Assembly (NCBI GenBank): GCA_036276235.1
Contig: DATBDZ010000329.1
Span: 1-21,630 of the forward strand
Length of the DNA: 21,630 nucleotides
DNA from: JANWHF01 sp036276235
Lineage (GTDB): Bacteria > Planctomycetota > Phycisphaerae > Tepidisphaerales > Tepidisphaeraceae
Direction of reading: 5' to 3'
The notes below the pieces were generated by a model that was not told the DNA's origin, did no database searches, and worked only from the letters and a program-made list of their open reading frames with translations. Shown piece by piece: positions 1 through 6,986 of the stretch; within the stretch, counting starts at the first letter, position 1; the number at the start of each line of letters is the position of its first letter. The position numbers and the translations under genes are program-made.

Positions 1-1260
1 GAAGAAGATAATCGCATGCCCGAACACGGCACCGAGAATCGCGGTGGGCTCGCTGAGTCTATCACCCGCTTTCGCCAGATCATTCAGGCCGACCCGTCAA
101 ATGTGCAGGCTTGGATCGGCTTGGCCGACGCTTTGCGCGAGCAGCGGCAAACCGCGGAGTCGATCCATGCTTGCCGCGATGCCCTGCGCCTCGAACCGGC
201 AAACATCGAGGCGATGCATCTGCTCGGCTGGGGGTTGATCGACAATGGGCAGGTTCGGGATGCACTGCAACTGATCAACGAAGCTCTCGCGATCGCTCCG
301 ACCGACCCAAAGCTGCGCTGGCTCCGCGCCTTCGCCCTCCTATTATTGGGCGATTACGAGCGAGGCTGGGCCGACTACGAAGCCCGATGGGAGATTCCCG
401 GCCTCTCGCGCACGCGCAACGATTTTCCCAAGCCGCAATGGCGCGGCGAGGATCTATCCAACAAGACGATCTATCTCTACCCCGAGCAGGGCCTGGGCGA
501 CAGCATGCAATTCGTCCGTTATGTGCCGCTGCTTCGCGAGCGCGGGCCGGCGAAGATTCTGCTGGCGACGCCGCCGGAGCTGGAATCGTTGTTTCTTCAA
601 TCGATGCCCGACATACAGCAAATCCGCGCCGGCCAGGCGATCCCGATGTTCGATTATCACTGCTCGCTGATGAGCCTTCCGCTCGCGTTCGGCACGACGC
701 TGCAAACGATTCCCGCGAACGTCCCCTACCTGCGCCCGCGGGAGGAATTGTTCATGTTCTGGCGACGCCGACTGGCGGCATATCCCGGAGTCAAAGTGGG
801 CCTGGCCTGGGCCGGCGGGCCACGCTCGCAGCAAAACACGACGCGCTCCATGCACCTCTCACAACTGCGCGAGCTGGCGGGCTTGCGAGATATTCGTTTC
901 GTCAGTCTTCAGAAAGGTGATCCGGCGAAGCAGGTTGCGGAAGTGCCCGACCTGGACTTGCTCGATTGGACCGGCGAGCTAAAGGATTTCGCCGACACGG
1001 CAGCGCTGGTCAGCGCGCTCGATTTGGTTGTCACTGTCTGCACTTCCATTGCACACATCGCGGGCGCGACGGGCCGGCCGACGTGGACGATGCTGGCGTA
1101 CGCCGCCGACTTTCGCTGGATGCTGGAACGCACCGACACTCCCTGGTATCCGACGATGCGGCTCTACCGTCAGCCGCAGCCGCAGGATTGGCCCAGCGTG
1201 ATCGAACAAGTGAGACGAGATCTTGTCGGCGCCGTCTGGCGGCAACAGTTTGAACGTTGA
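1..1260 (+). CDS. TPR protein with a GT9/GT41-like glycosyltransferase domain, 5' end possibly cut by the window
   Basis: The first ATG is at 16 (414 aa), but the frame is open through base 1 and only a weak purine stretch precedes the ATG. The real start may therefore lie outside the window. Residues about 10-125 form TPR-type helical repeats (AWIGLADALREQ, ALRLEPANIEAMHLLG, GDYERGWADYEARW). Residues 150-405 look like the glycosyltransferase-B fold seen in TPR-linked transferases: YPEQGLGDSMQFVRYVP at 155-171, VGLAWAGGP at 261-269, and a donor-site-like stretch LDLVVTVCTSIAHIAGATG at 335-353. Such proteins are thought to transfer sugars to proteins or cell-surface glycans; acceptor and sugar cannot be read from the sequence. 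It is not adjacent to the polysaccharide cluster further right. The domain assignment is fairly sure, the activity is inferred. Confidence 0.75.
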   Translation, partial: EEDNRMPEHGTENRGGLAESITRFRQIIQADPSNVQAWIGLADALREQRQTAESIHACRDALRLEPANIEAMHLLGWGLIDNGQVRDALQLINEALAIAPTDPKLRWLRAFALLLLGDYERGWADYEARWEIPGLSRTRNDFPKPQWRGEDLSNKTIYLYPEQGLGDSMQFVRYVPLLRERGPAKILLATPPELESLFLQSMPDIQQIRAGQAIPMFDYHCSLMSLPLAFGTTLQTIPANVPYLRPREELFMFWRRRLAAYPGVKVGLAWAGGPRSQQNTTRSMHLSQLRELAGLRDIRFVSLQKGDPAKQVAEVPDLDLLDWTGELKDFADTAALVSALDLVVTVCTSIAHIAGATGRPTWTMLAYAADFRWMLERTDTPWYPTMRLYRQPQPQDWPSVIEQVRRDLVGAVWRQQFER

Positions 1261-1297
1261 TATTACGGACCAACGCACATTGGCTGACCGCGCAAGA

Positions 1298-1366
1298 GCG
1301 AAACGTGAAGGCGTGAAACGTGACGAGTTGTGGATTCGCGTCACGTTTCACGTCTTCACGTTTCAC
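1298..1366. repeat. Long inverted repeat between the TPR gene and the DNA glycosylase gene
   Basis: Two 27-nt arms (1298-1324 and 1340-1366) are complementary except at two positions and enclose a 15-nt loop. Each arm repeats the word CGTGAA/ACGTGA, so each has internal periodicity. It lies 37 nt after the stop of the upstream gene and ends 42 nt before the next start. No T-run follows it (CAGAATC follows), so it is not a classic intrinsic terminator. The rest of the 1261-1408 gap shows nothing clear. It may be a dispersed repeat or an mRNA-processing hairpin. Confidence 0.75.
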
Positions 1367-1408
1367 CAGAATCTTGGGTGATCGGCAGTAAGCGTTTAAC
1401 GGATTACC

Positions 1409-2002
1409 ATGCCTCGCAAACTGGGTTACTCTTTTTATCGCCGGTCGGCGGATGTCGTCGCGGCGGCATTAATTGGCAAGATTCTCGTTCACCGTTGCGA
1501 GCAGCGCGATCTTCGCGCGCGGATTGTCGAAACCGAAGCATACATGGGCCCGAAAGATTTGGCGTCGCATTCATCAAAGGGGCGGACGAAGCGCACGGAA
1601 GTGATGTTTGGACCCGCCGGCCGCGCTTACGTTTATTTCATTTATGGCATGCATGAGATGTTCAACATCGTGGCTGGGAAAACCGGCGAGGCGCATGCCG
1701 TCCTGCTGCGTGCCGCCGAACCGCTCGATGGATGGTCGGCAAATCTCACTGGCCCCGGCCGTCTCGCGCGGGCGATGCAGATCACACGGGCAGATTATGG
1801 GCTCGATCTGACGGGAGACATTCTGTTTCTGGAGCACAATCCATCCGATCGGCCCCGCGTCATCAGCACATATCGCGTCGGAGTGGATTACGCCGGAGTT
1901 TGGAAGGACAAGCCGTTGCGGTTTTTGGACGCGGACAGCCGCGCGGTGTCGAAGCCTTGGCCGCGGACGGATTTGCCGGATGCTTCGAGGAAGTCGGTCT
2001 GA
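1409..2002 (+). CDS. DNA-3-methyladenine glycosylase (AAG/MPG family)
   Basis: 197 aa, the usual length for the bacterial alkyladenine glycosylase family. The enzyme removes alkylated purines (3-methyladenine, hypoxanthine and related bases) from DNA, starting base-excision repair in the cytoplasm. Family landmarks are present in order: VETEAY at 40-45 with the likely catalytic Glu41, HSSKGRTKRTEVMFGPAG at 54-71, YVYFIYGMHEMFNIV at 74-88 (base-flipping region), the GPGRL turn at 115-119, and RVGVDYAG at 156-163 followed by PLRFL. The ATG at 1409 begins directly at the conserved N-terminus (lyase-type YRRSADVVAAALIGKIL); no clear Shine-Dalgarno precedes it. The gene stands alone and converges on the FGGY kinase. 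No key residue appears to be missing. It would be named mpg or aag in some genomes. Confidence 0.93.
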   Translation: MPRKLGYSFYRRSADVVAAALIGKILVHRCEQRDLRARIVETEAYMGPKDLASHSSKGRTKRTEVMFGPAGRAYVYFIYGMHEMFNIVAGKTGEAHAVLLRAAEPLDGWSANLTGPGRLARAMQITRADYGLDLTGDILFLEHNPSDRPRVISTYRVGVDYAGVWKDKPLRFLDADSRAVSKPWPRTDLPDASRKSV

Positions 2003-2053
2003 GGAGACACTTTTTTGTGCGCTGTCGTGCCAGCACGCGGAACATGGATCGCG

Positions 2054-2189
2054 CATTCTCCCTCTCCCCTGTACTCAGGGGAGAGGGTTGGGGTGAGGGG
2101 ACGAACGCGTCAATTTGCGAGCGGCGCCATATTTCGACACGCTGTCCCCTCACCCTGCCCTCTCCCCTGAGTACAGGGGAGAGGGTTCT
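2054..2189 (+). repeat. Palindromic element A1 (family A, 136 nt)
   Basis: Left arm 2060-2102 and right arm 2144-2185 are near-perfect inverted copies (about 42 nt). Each also contains its own hairpin, CCCTCTCCCC...GGGGAGAGGG. They enclose a 41-nt core (2103-2143). The core is shared with copies A2 and A3, so these are copies of one ancestral element rather than independent hairpins. A1 lacks a 24-nt insert found in A2 and A3. It lies between the convergent glycosylase and kinase genes, where it could also stop transcription from either side, though no strong T-run flanks it. The remainder of the 2003-2291 gap has no evident gene. Confidence 0.9.
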
Positions 2190-2291
2190 GAGCGCAGCCG
2201 CTGTCATGCAGCAACCGTTTTTAGAACAGTGCTCTCAAGCGCATCAATTCTTTGTAGAGGTGTTCCGAACAGCGCGATGCGGTCAGTGAAC

Positions 2292-3620
2292 TTATCGCGG
2301 CGATAACTTCGCCAACCCGCGCAGCGTCGCTTCGTCCTCCATGTGAAACTTCCATTTCCCCGGCCAATCTCGATGGAAAACGCCATTATTTCCCGCCCCT
2401 CCGGTGACGACAACGCGGCGATCGATGGGCGTTCCCGTCTCGCGAAGTAACTGTAGCCTTGCCGCGCTGGCTTGCGCCAGCGAATCGAGCACGGCACCCA
2501 GCATCTGCTCGCGCGTGGTGGCAAGCGTCAGGCCGGTGAACGCCGCCTGCTTTTGGTCGATGCTCATGCGATCGCCGGCGAGATAAGGATCGAAATGAAC
2601 GCTCGCGGCGGGCTCCGAACCGCCGCCGCGCCGCTTGCCCTTCGCGGCCGCCCCGTGTCGCGCCAGTTTTTTCATGAGCTTGTCAAACCCCGGCCAATCT
2701 AACTCAGCAAAGAGCTGTTCCTTCGCCCACTGGATCGCCGACCCGGCGGCGGCGATTGTGCTCACGCTCACCCACAATCTGCCGACGCCTAAAGCGCGGG
2801 TGAGCAGGCGCTCGTGCGGGCGCGGGCGATCGGTGCACAGCGCCAGCACATCGGTCGATCCGCAGACATTGAGCAGTTGTCCGGACTTCGCGCCGGCTGC
2901 GAGCATCGCGGCGCTTCCATCGACCACGCCTACAAGCATTGGCGTGCCTTGCGGCAATCCGAGCCGCTCTGCTGCTGATTTGGTGAGTGTGCCGCCGATT
3001 TGATTGCCATCGCGAATGTCCGGCAATTGCGATTTTTTGCCGCCGACGGCTTGCAGCAGTTCATCGCTCCAGCCGCCAAGGCCGAGCGTCGAGTACACGC
3101 CCATGAATGACGCGTTGGAAGGATCAACGACCCGCGCGCCGGTAAATTGGCGATGCAGAAACGTATTGAGATGGCCGATGAGCTCTGCCTTTCGCAGGCG
3201 CTGCGGCTCATGCTTGAGATACCAGGCCCAGGTCGTCGAGCTGATGCCGCCGGGAAATGGCCGCGTGCCTGCCGTGTGCAGATATTTTTCCTTGCCGACG
3301 CGATCTTCCAGCGCGCGGGCCTCTTCGACGCTGCGACGATCCTGATGTGTCACGATCGGCGTCAGCGCCTTGCCGCCGGCATCCATCGCCACCCAGGCCG
3401 GCGACATGACCGACAGCGCGATCGCATCCACCTTTTTTGCGCCCGTCTCACAAGCCGCGGCGGCAACCGCTTTGAGCATCGCCGCCGGCTCGACTTCAAC
3501 CTTCACGCCATCGCGACATGTCGGGAACGACGCGTGAACGATCTTGCCGTGGAGTTTGCCATTGCGCAGAACGGCACATTTGACGGATGAAGAGCCGATG
3601 TCGATGCCGAGAAGATCCAT
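2292..3620 (-). CDS. FGGY-family carbohydrate kinase, probable gluconokinase/xylulokinase-like
   Basis: 442 aa, somewhat shorter than the usual 480-520 aa. It is an actin-fold kinase that phosphorylates a sugar or polyol with ATP. The first phosphate loop is DIGSSSVKCAV at 7-17. The catalytic base is probably Asp234 in GVVDGSAAMLAAG. A second ATP-site region is STIAAAGSAIQW at 287-298, and the C-terminal domain has VVTGGAGNNGVF at 404-415. A Lys/Arg/Gly-rich loop at about 317-335 interrupts the second domain, and the C-terminus stops soon after the ATP-binding loop. The ATG follows the stop of gnd by one base, and GAAGG inside the gnd end serves as a ribosome site. This suggests translational coupling. 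That context makes 6-phosphogluconate the most likely product, hence gluconokinase activity, but xylulose or another substrate cannot be excluded. Confidence 0.85.
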   Translation of the reverse strand: MDLLGIDIGSSSVKCAVLRNGKLHGKIVHASFPTCRDGVKVEVEPAAMLKAVAAAACETGAKKVDAIALSVMSPAWVAMDAGGKALTPIVTHQDRRSVEEARALEDRVGKEKYLHTAGTRPFPGGISSTTWAWYLKHEPQRLRKAELIGHLNTFLHRQFTGARVVDPSNASFMGVYSTLGLGGWSDELLQAVGGKKSQLPDIRDGNQIGGTLTKSAAERLGLPQGTPMLVGVVDGSAAMLAAGAKSGQLLNVCGSTDVLALCTDRPRPHERLLTRALGVGRLWVSVSTIAAAGSAIQWAKEQLFAELDWPGFDKLMKKLARHGAAAKGKRRGGGSEPAASVHFDPYLAGDRMSIDQKQAAFTGLTLATTREQMLGAVLDSLAQASAARLQLLRETGTPIDRRVVVTGGAGNNGVFHRDWPGKWKFHMEDEATLRGLAKLSPR

Positions 3621-3621
3621 C

Positions 3622-5115
3622 TCACGCCTTCTTCATCTTGTCCTGCTCATGCGCTTCGGGCGGCTTGGGCGGCGGCGTCTGGGCTGACCATTCCGTGTGC
3701 ACAAACTCGCCTGGCTTATCGCTGCGCTCGTAGGTATGAGCGCCGAAGAAATCTCGCTGTGCCTGGATCAGATTTCCCGGCAGCCGCGCGCGGCGATAGC
3801 TGTCGTAATAGGCCAGCGACCCGCTGAAGGCGGGCAGGCCGATGCCGTTGGCGATGCCCAGCGAAACCACTCGCCGCCACGCGTCCTGGCGGCTGGCGAT
3901 CATGTCGCGGAATTTATTGTCGATCAGAAGATTCGCCAGGTTTGGATTGTTCTTGAACGCCTTGGTGATCTCTTCGAGGAAGACGGCGCGGATGATGCAT
4001 CCGGCACGCCAGATCATCGGCAGATCGGGCAGCTTCATGTGGAAGTCGTACCCGCCCTTGTCCTTCGTGCGATTGGCGGCGGCGAGCAGCGCCATTCCCT
4101 GCGCGTAGGAGCAAATCTTCGAGCAATACAGCGCATCCTTCACATCATTAATGAACTGCTTGAGATCACCGCCGGCGGGTTTGGGAGATGGGCCGCCGAG
4201 GATTTTGCTGGCGGATTCGCGCTCGGCTTTGAGCATCGATATCTCGCGGCTATCCACCGCCGCCGCGATCGTCGGGATCGGCACCAGCAGATCGAGGGCG
4301 GCTTTAATCGTCCAGGTACCCGTTCCCTTCATGCCGACTACGTCGCGAATGTGCTCGGTCAGAGGCCCGCCGCCTTGCGGATCGGGGAAATCGATCACCT
4401 TTTCGGTGATCTCGATGAGGAAGCTTTGCAACTCGGTCTTGTTCCACTGCGCGAAGACGTCGCGAAGCTGCGTGTTATTGAGGCCGCCCACGTTTTTGAG
4501 CAGATCGTATGCCTCGGCGATCAGCTGCATGTCGCCGTACTCAATGCCGTTGTGGATCATCTTGACGAAGTGGCCCGCGCCGCCGTCGCCGCAGTAGGTG
4601 ACGCAGGGGACGCCGTCGCTGGGCGCCTTGGCGGCGATCTTTTCGAGCACGGGCCGCAGATGTTGGTAGCTCTCAAAATCCCCACCGGGCATGATGCTGG
4701 GGCCCCAGAGCGCGCCTTCCTCGCCGCCGCTCACGCCCATGCCGAAGAATTTGATGCCCGTTCCCGAAAGCTCGCGCACGCGGCGTTCGGTGTCGGTGAA
4801 CAGCGAGTTGCCGCCGTCGATCACGATATCGCCCGCCTGCAAGAACGGCTTAAGCTCCCCAATCACCGCGTCCACCGGCGCGCCTGCCTTCACCATGATC
4901 AGGATTCGCCGCGGCCGCTCGAGCATCGACACGAACTCCTGCACGGTCTTCGCGCCCTTGGCGTTCTTCCCCTTCGCCAGCTCATTGATGAAATGCTCGG
5001 TCTTCGCGTAGGTGCGGTTGTAAACCGCGATGGGGAAGCCGTTGCGCTCGATATTGAGCGCGAGGTTTCGCCCCATCACTTCCAAACCAATGACGCCAAA
5101 TGCTTGACCAGGCAT
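3622..5115 (-). CDS. gnd: 6-phosphogluconate dehydrogenase, decarboxylating
   Basis: 497 aa, slightly longer than the usual 468-480 aa long-form enzyme because of a Pro/Lys-rich tail (about 480-497). It oxidises 6-phosphogluconate to ribulose 5-phosphate and CO2 with NADP+, in the oxidative pentose phosphate pathway. The Rossmann start is GVIGLEVMGRNLALN at 7-21, where Glu12 stands at a position usually held by Ala. NRT at 33-35 suggests NADP preference. The substrate loop is GMGVSGGEEGA at 125-135. Catalytic Lys185 and Glu192 sit in HFVKMIHNGIEYGD, and the family signature lies at 258-268 (DVVGMKGTGTW). The late motif FGAHTYERSDKPGEFVHTEW is present. The start has an AAGGAA ribosome site 6-7 nt upstream. 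The kinase follows directly. Confidence 0.97.
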   Translation of the reverse strand: MPGQAFGVIGLEVMGRNLALNIERNGFPIAVYNRTYAKTEHFINELAKGKNAKGAKTVQEFVSMLERPRRILIMVKAGAPVDAVIGELKPFLQAGDIVIDGGNSLFTDTERRVRELSGTGIKFFGMGVSGGEEGALWGPSIMPGGDFESYQHLRPVLEKIAAKAPSDGVPCVTYCGDGGAGHFVKMIHNGIEYGDMQLIAEAYDLLKNVGGLNNTQLRDVFAQWNKTELQSFLIEITEKVIDFPDPQGGGPLTEHIRDVVGMKGTGTWTIKAALDLLVPIPTIAAAVDSREISMLKAERESASKILGGPSPKPAGGDLKQFINDVKDALYCSKICSYAQGMALLAAANRTKDKGGYDFHMKLPDLPMIWRAGCIIRAVFLEEITKAFKNNPNLANLLIDNKFRDMIASRQDAWRRVVSLGIANGIGLPAFSGSLAYYDSYRRARLPGNLIQAQRDFFGAHTYERSDKPGEFVHTEWSAQTPPPKPPEAHEQDKMKKA

Positions 5116-5264
5116 GATAATTCCTTGTTTAGTGAATATCCGGCGGCATATCGCCTCGCCGGGGAATGGCGCATTGTCATGTTTTCGGGTTGGCTGACAA
5201 TACCGGCAGCGCTCAAAGCGGAACCGCAGGACTTATAGCAACCATTGGGAGCCCACTTTTCAAA

Positions 5265-5293
5265 TTGTTTATCCCGGCTTCATCCGATATAAT
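5265..5293 (+). promoter_or_regulatory. Sigma70-type promoter for the 60-aa coiled-coil gene
   Basis: TTGTTT at 5265-5270 and a perfect TATAAT at 5288-5293 are separated by exactly 17 nt. Transcription would start near 5300, leaving a leader of about 30 nt that holds the ribosome site. It is the best -10/-35 pair I found in the window. It lies in the 215-nt divergent gap upstream of gnd; I see no equally good promoter pointing the other way. Confidence 0.75.
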
Positions 5294-5330
5294 AGTCGCT
5301 GAGAGAAGGAGCTCAGCGGAGGTTCACGCT

Positions 5331-5513
5331 ATGAGTACGGTTTACAATCCTGAAGCGGAAGTGATTGCTCAGATCGAACGGCTCGAGTTGGATGCTCGGG
5401 ATATTCGCCGGCGAATCGATCACGCCCATACGCAGGCGGATCGGCGCGTGCTGAATAAGCAGCTTGAAGAGATCAAGAACGATATCGTTCGCCTGCAGGC
5501 GCGACTGCGCTAA
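5331..5513 (+). CDS. Small coiled-coil protein of unknown function (60 aa)
   Basis: The frame is open further upstream, but the ATG at 5331 is preferred. It has GGAGGT seven bases upstream, and a good promoter ends 38 nt before it. The protein begins MSTVYNPEAEVIAQIERLEL. It is almost wholly charged amphipathic helix with Ile/Leu at heptad spacing (VIAQIERLEL, IRRRI, LNKQLEEI, IVRLQARL), consistent with a two-stranded coiled coil. There is no signal peptide, Cys pair or membrane segment. An intrinsic terminator follows after about 50 nt, so it is a monocistronic unit. I do not recognise a family. It could be a small structural, chaperone-like or regulatory oligomer. Confidence 0.75.
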   Translation: MSTVYNPEAEVIAQIERLELDARDIRRRIDHAHTQADRRVLNKQLEEIKNDIVRLQARLR

Positions 5514-5563
5514 AGGCGCGCCCAATCGCCCGGCGATGATTTGCCAAAACACTTTTTCCCTCG

Positions 5564-5595
5564 AAAGACCCGCAGGCGGGTCTTTCTTTTTCTCA
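5564..5595 (+). terminator. Intrinsic terminator after the small coiled-coil gene
   Basis: A 9-10 bp perfect GC-rich stem (AAAGACCCGC / GCGGGTCTTT) with a tight loop is followed by CTTTTTCTC. It lies 50 nt after the stop of the 60-aa gene. It also overlaps the theoretical upstream extension of the next frame, arguing that the next gene starts at 5631. Confidence 0.85.
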
Positions 5596-5630
5596 TCTTT
5601 GTGCGATTTGCGGGCTGGCCGCTGGCGGGC

Positions 5631-6872
5631 ATGAATCTGAAACACTCGATCTTCGCTCTGATCGCGGTGAGCTTCGCCATCTCCTGGATTGCGACGCTGC
5701 TGATGAAGCGGGTGGCGCCGATGATTGGCTTTGTCGATAAGCCCGGCGGACGAAAGATTCACGCCAACCCCAAGCCGCTCGGCGGCGGCGTTGCCATCTT
5801 CCTTGGGTATGCCCTTCCCGTCCTGCTTGGTTTGGCGGTGATTCATTTCACCGAGCCGCGAAATCTTGCCGCCGCGCTCACCAAGGGACATGAAGCCGAT
5901 CTGACGGCATACTGGTCCGGCATTCGCGACCGCACGCCGGCGGCTCTGGCGATTGTCGTCGCGGCATTTTTCATGCACGTGCTGGGACTGTGCGATGATC
6001 GCAAGGCGCTGGGGCCTTATTTCAAATTGATCGTTCAACTGACGGTGACAGCAGGCCTGGTTTTATATGTGCCGGAATTGCGGGCATTTTCGCTGCCGCA
6101 ATTGGGATTCGGGCCGCTGATTTCGATTGCCGTGACAATATTGTGGATCGGTGCGATCACTAATGCGTTCAATTTTCTGGACAACATGGACGGCTTATCC
6201 GCCGGCGTGGCGGCTGTGTGCACGGGGGCCTTCCTCGTCGCAACGCTTCTGATCGAGCAATGGTTTGTCGCCGCCGCTCTGGCCCTTCTGCTCGGTGCCC
6301 TGCTGGGCTTCCTCTGCTTCAACTTCTCCCCGGCGACGATTTTCATGGGAGACAGCGGCAGCCTGCTGATTGGATTGCTGCTGGGCACGCTGACTGTTCG
6401 CACGACCAATCTCCGGCCCCACGAGATTCTCGGCGCAGGATGGTATTCGCTTTTCGCGCCGGTGATCGTGCTGGCGGTGCCGCTGTACGATTTAATCGTC
6501 GTCAGTGCGATCCGACTTGGCCGCGGGAAAAGCCCCTTCGTCGGCGACACGAATCATTTCAGCCATCGCCTAGTCGCGCGCGGAATGTCGCGCCGGACGG
6601 CGGTGCTATGTCTTTATCTCGTGAGCGCCGCGACGGCGGTCGCAGCGATTATTCTGCCCTACGCGCCCAATACATTCGTCGCGATCCTGATCTTTGCGCA
6701 GACACTATTGATCCTTGGCGTCGTAATGCTGCTGGAGCAGCATCCATTGCCGATGCCGAAGGAAACGCCGGCCCGGCAGACAACGCAGTCGGTGCCGACG
6801 ATCGCAGCAGAACCCTCTCCCCTGACTTCGACGAGCTCGGTCGAGTCGTACTCAGGGGAGAGGGCAGGGTGA
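5631..6872 (+). CDS. WecA/TagO/MraY-family undecaprenyl-phosphate sugar-1-phosphate transferase
   Basis: 413 aa from the ATG at 5631. The frame extends upstream to a TTG at 5541, but that stretch covers the terminator; a GTG at 5601 is also possible. The protein is polytopic, with about ten hydrophobic segments. It would move a HexNAc-1-phosphate from its UDP donor to undecaprenyl phosphate at the inner membrane, the first step of a surface glycan. Visible motifs are KPGGRKIH (37-44), the Mg-binding GLCDDRKALGPY (119-130), NFLDNMDGLSAG (181-192), FMGDSGSLLIG (238-248), and the His-containing cytoplasmic loop GDTNHFSHRLV (305-315). It heads a polysaccharide cluster. The last about 19 residues and the TGA are encoded by palindromic element A2, so the native C-terminus was probably replaced. 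The sugar substrate is not readable. Confidence 0.92.
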   Translation: MNLKHSIFALIAVSFAISWIATLLMKRVAPMIGFVDKPGGRKIHANPKPLGGGVAIFLGYALPVLLGLAVIHFTEPRNLAAALTKGHEADLTAYWSGIRDRTPAALAIVVAAFFMHVLGLCDDRKALGPYFKLIVQLTVTAGLVLYVPELRAFSLPQLGFGPLISIAVTILWIGAITNAFNFLDNMDGLSAGVAAVCTGAFLVATLLIEQWFVAAALALLLGALLGFLCFNFSPATIFMGDSGSLLIGLLLGTLTVRTTNLRPHEILGAGWYSLFAPVIVLAVPLYDLIVVSAIRLGRGKSPFVGDTNHFSHRLVARGMSRRTAVLCLYLVSAATAVAAIILPYAPNTFVAILIFAQTLLILGVVMLLEQHPLPMPKETPARQTTQSVPTIAAEPSPLTSTSSVESYSGERAG

Positions 6873-6968
6873 GGGGACAGCGTGTCGCGATATGGCGCAA
6901 TTCGTAAGTTGACGCGTTCGTCCCCTCACCCCAGCCCTCTCCCCCGAGTACAGGGGAGAGGGAGAATG
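6809..6968 (-). repeat. Palindromic element A2 (family A, 160 nt)
   Basis: It is inverted relative to A1 and A3 when judged by the core (34 of 41 core bases equal those of A1). It has the same hairpin/stem/core/stem/hairpin plan. Its left hairpin carries a 24-nt insert at 6825-6848 that is identical to the insert in A3 and is itself nearly palindromic around GAGCTC. The element overlaps the 3' end of the WecA-like gene and ends 18 nt before the start of the O-antigen ligase-like gene. It fills nearly the whole gap. Confidence 0.9.
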
Positions 6969-6986
6969 TCGAAGCTTCTTTGAGCG

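Noticed and set aside
2054..2189. Simple intrinsic terminator at A1
   Set aside because: The conserved 41-nt core and the matching copies show a dispersed element; no T-run follows the hairpins. A terminating effect is still possible.
1732..2289. Frames running through repeat A1 on both strands
   Set aside because: The open part comes from the repeat (peptides such as LTLPSPLSTGE), and they overlap the glycosylase gene; such frames recur at every A or B copy.
3697..5238. Long + strand open frame (about 513 codons) opposite gnd
   Set aside because: It is the complement of a well-conserved 6-phosphogluconate dehydrogenase gene; its product is His/Arg/Ala-rich with no motif. High GC keeps the opposite frame open.
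5116..5260. Promoter for gnd on the - strand
   Set aside because: A TTGAAA occurs, but no acceptable -10 lies at a normal spacing, so I do not report it.
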